A stretch of 33,486 nucleotides of DNA from Zoogloeaceae bacterium (GTDB taxonomy: Bacteria > Pseudomonadota > Gammaproteobacteria > Burkholderiales > Rhodocyclaceae), in NCBI GenBank assembly GCA_016791025.1, contig JAEUNX010000082.1, forward strand, positions 1 to 33,486. The letters are read 5' to 3'. The position numbers and the translations under genes were made by a program. How positions within the stretch are numbered: the stretch's first letter is position 1; the number at the start of each line of letters is the position of its first letter. This document shows, piece by piece, positions 33,129 to 33,486 of the stretch. The notes under the pieces are model-generated. The model ran no database searches. It saw only the letters and a program-made list of their open reading frames with translations, and was not told the DNA's origin.

Positions 33129-33486
33129 CCGTTCAGCCCCTGATCACCGCCCTGGGCCTCGACGACGTGGTGGCCTGGTTGCCCGATGGCCCCAGGCGAG
33201 TCCGCGACCTGCTCGCCGACGCCCGGAGTCTCGCGACGCAGCTTCCGCAGGGGGGCTACCTGCTCAATGTGTGCCAGGACCGCTATCGTTTTGCGGTCGG
33301 CTTCTGCGCCGGACTGCTGTCCGGCCGGGTGAGCCTCCAGCCGGCTTCCCAATCGGTGGAGACCCTTTCCCGCGTCATTGACGAGTTCCCCGATTTGATC
33401 TGCCTGCGGGATGCGCCCTTCGAAGCGGGTGGCATCCCGACGATGGACTTCCCCTCTTTGGCCGATGCTGACCCCGCCGCGGTCAC
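33125..33486 (+). CDS. AMP-dependent acyl-CoA/aryl ligase of polyene cluster (3' partial)
   Basis: Start of an adenylate-forming ligase, 120 codons before the window ends. The ATG overlaps the stop codon of the membrane-protein gene as ATGA. The translation begins MTVQPLITALGL and holds LLNVCQDRYRFAVGFCAGLLSGRVSLQPASQS. This is the N-terminal pattern (LN-x-C-x-DRY-x-F, then a loop after the G-R/Q segment) of the AMP-ligases in aryl-polyene clusters, which activate 4-hydroxybenzoate-type or similar starters. The nucleotide-binding core lies outside the window, so assignment rests on this N-terminal pattern and gene order. Confidence 0.8.
   Translation, partial: MTVQPLITALGLDDVVAWLPDGPRRVRDLLADARSLATQLPQGGYLLNVCQDRYRFAVGFCAGLLSGRVSLQPASQSVETLSRVIDEFPDLICLRDAPFEAGGIPTMDFPSLADADPAAV

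Overview
The window is GC-rich, gene-dense chromosomal DNA. Gene content and protein style suggest a betaproteobacterium, most likely a Rhodocyclales-type environmental organism. The evidence for this is a GspE/F/G/D-like cluster with PilMNOP-like partners, an NnrS protein, a Lap biofilm system and an aryl-polyene-type start cluster. This assignment is inferred from protein resemblance, not from a marker gene. I saw no rRNA, tRNA, CRISPR array, insertion sequence or phage gene. No stretch longer than about 220 bases lacks a gene.

Layout. (1) 2-3747 (+): the end of a branched-chain-amino-acid-type (HAAT) ABC transporter operon: livF (cut by the window edge), substrate-binding protein, livH and livM. 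(2) 3847-6681 (+): a YceH-family protein, Lgt (lipoprotein maturation) and malonyl-CoA decarboxylase, closely packed. (3) 6709-7409 (-): a fumarylacetoacetate-hydrolase-family gene with a one-base frameshift in a run of eight T. (4) 7580-16276 (-): ten genes of a type II secretion / MSHA-pilus-like machine: GspG, GspF, GspE, four small inner-membrane-platform proteins in PilM/N/O/P-like order, a lipoprotein secretin with a cohesin-like tail, and two further GspG-like pseudopilins. Six junctions are 4-base stop/start overlaps, so the block looks translationally coupled. (5) 16448-28289: a complete, compact Lap-type adhesion system. It holds a TolC-family channel, LapG protease, LapD c-di-GMP receptor, a 950-residue RTX adhesin with retention module and a LapG-type Pro-Ala-Ala-Gly site, a LuxR-type regulator, LapC and LapB. 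A small conserved protein is carried behind the adhesin gene. (6) 28455-30583 (-): NnrS and a PAP2-family membrane protein, with an FNR/Dnr-like site and an 18-base palindrome between them. (7) 30677 to the end (+): ACP, ketosynthase, second ACP, membrane protein and the start of an AMP-dependent ligase. This is the opening of an aryl-polyene / xanthomonadin-like cluster that continues beyond the window.

How the genes work together. The Lap genes make a closed circuit. LapB, LapC and the TolC protein export the adhesin. The N-terminal retention module would hold it in the outer-membrane channel. LapG would cut it at the PAAG site, and LapD would sequester LapG when c-di-GMP is high. The LuxR-type gene, joined to lapC by an ATGA overlap, is the obvious local regulator candidate. 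The Gsp-like block next door encodes a separate envelope machine. It has no prepilin peptidase and no GspH/I/J/K genes here, and its substrate is unknown. The least described parts are this secretion machine with its cohesin-like secretin tail and the adhesin operon with its pseudo-receiver regulator and small conserved protein.
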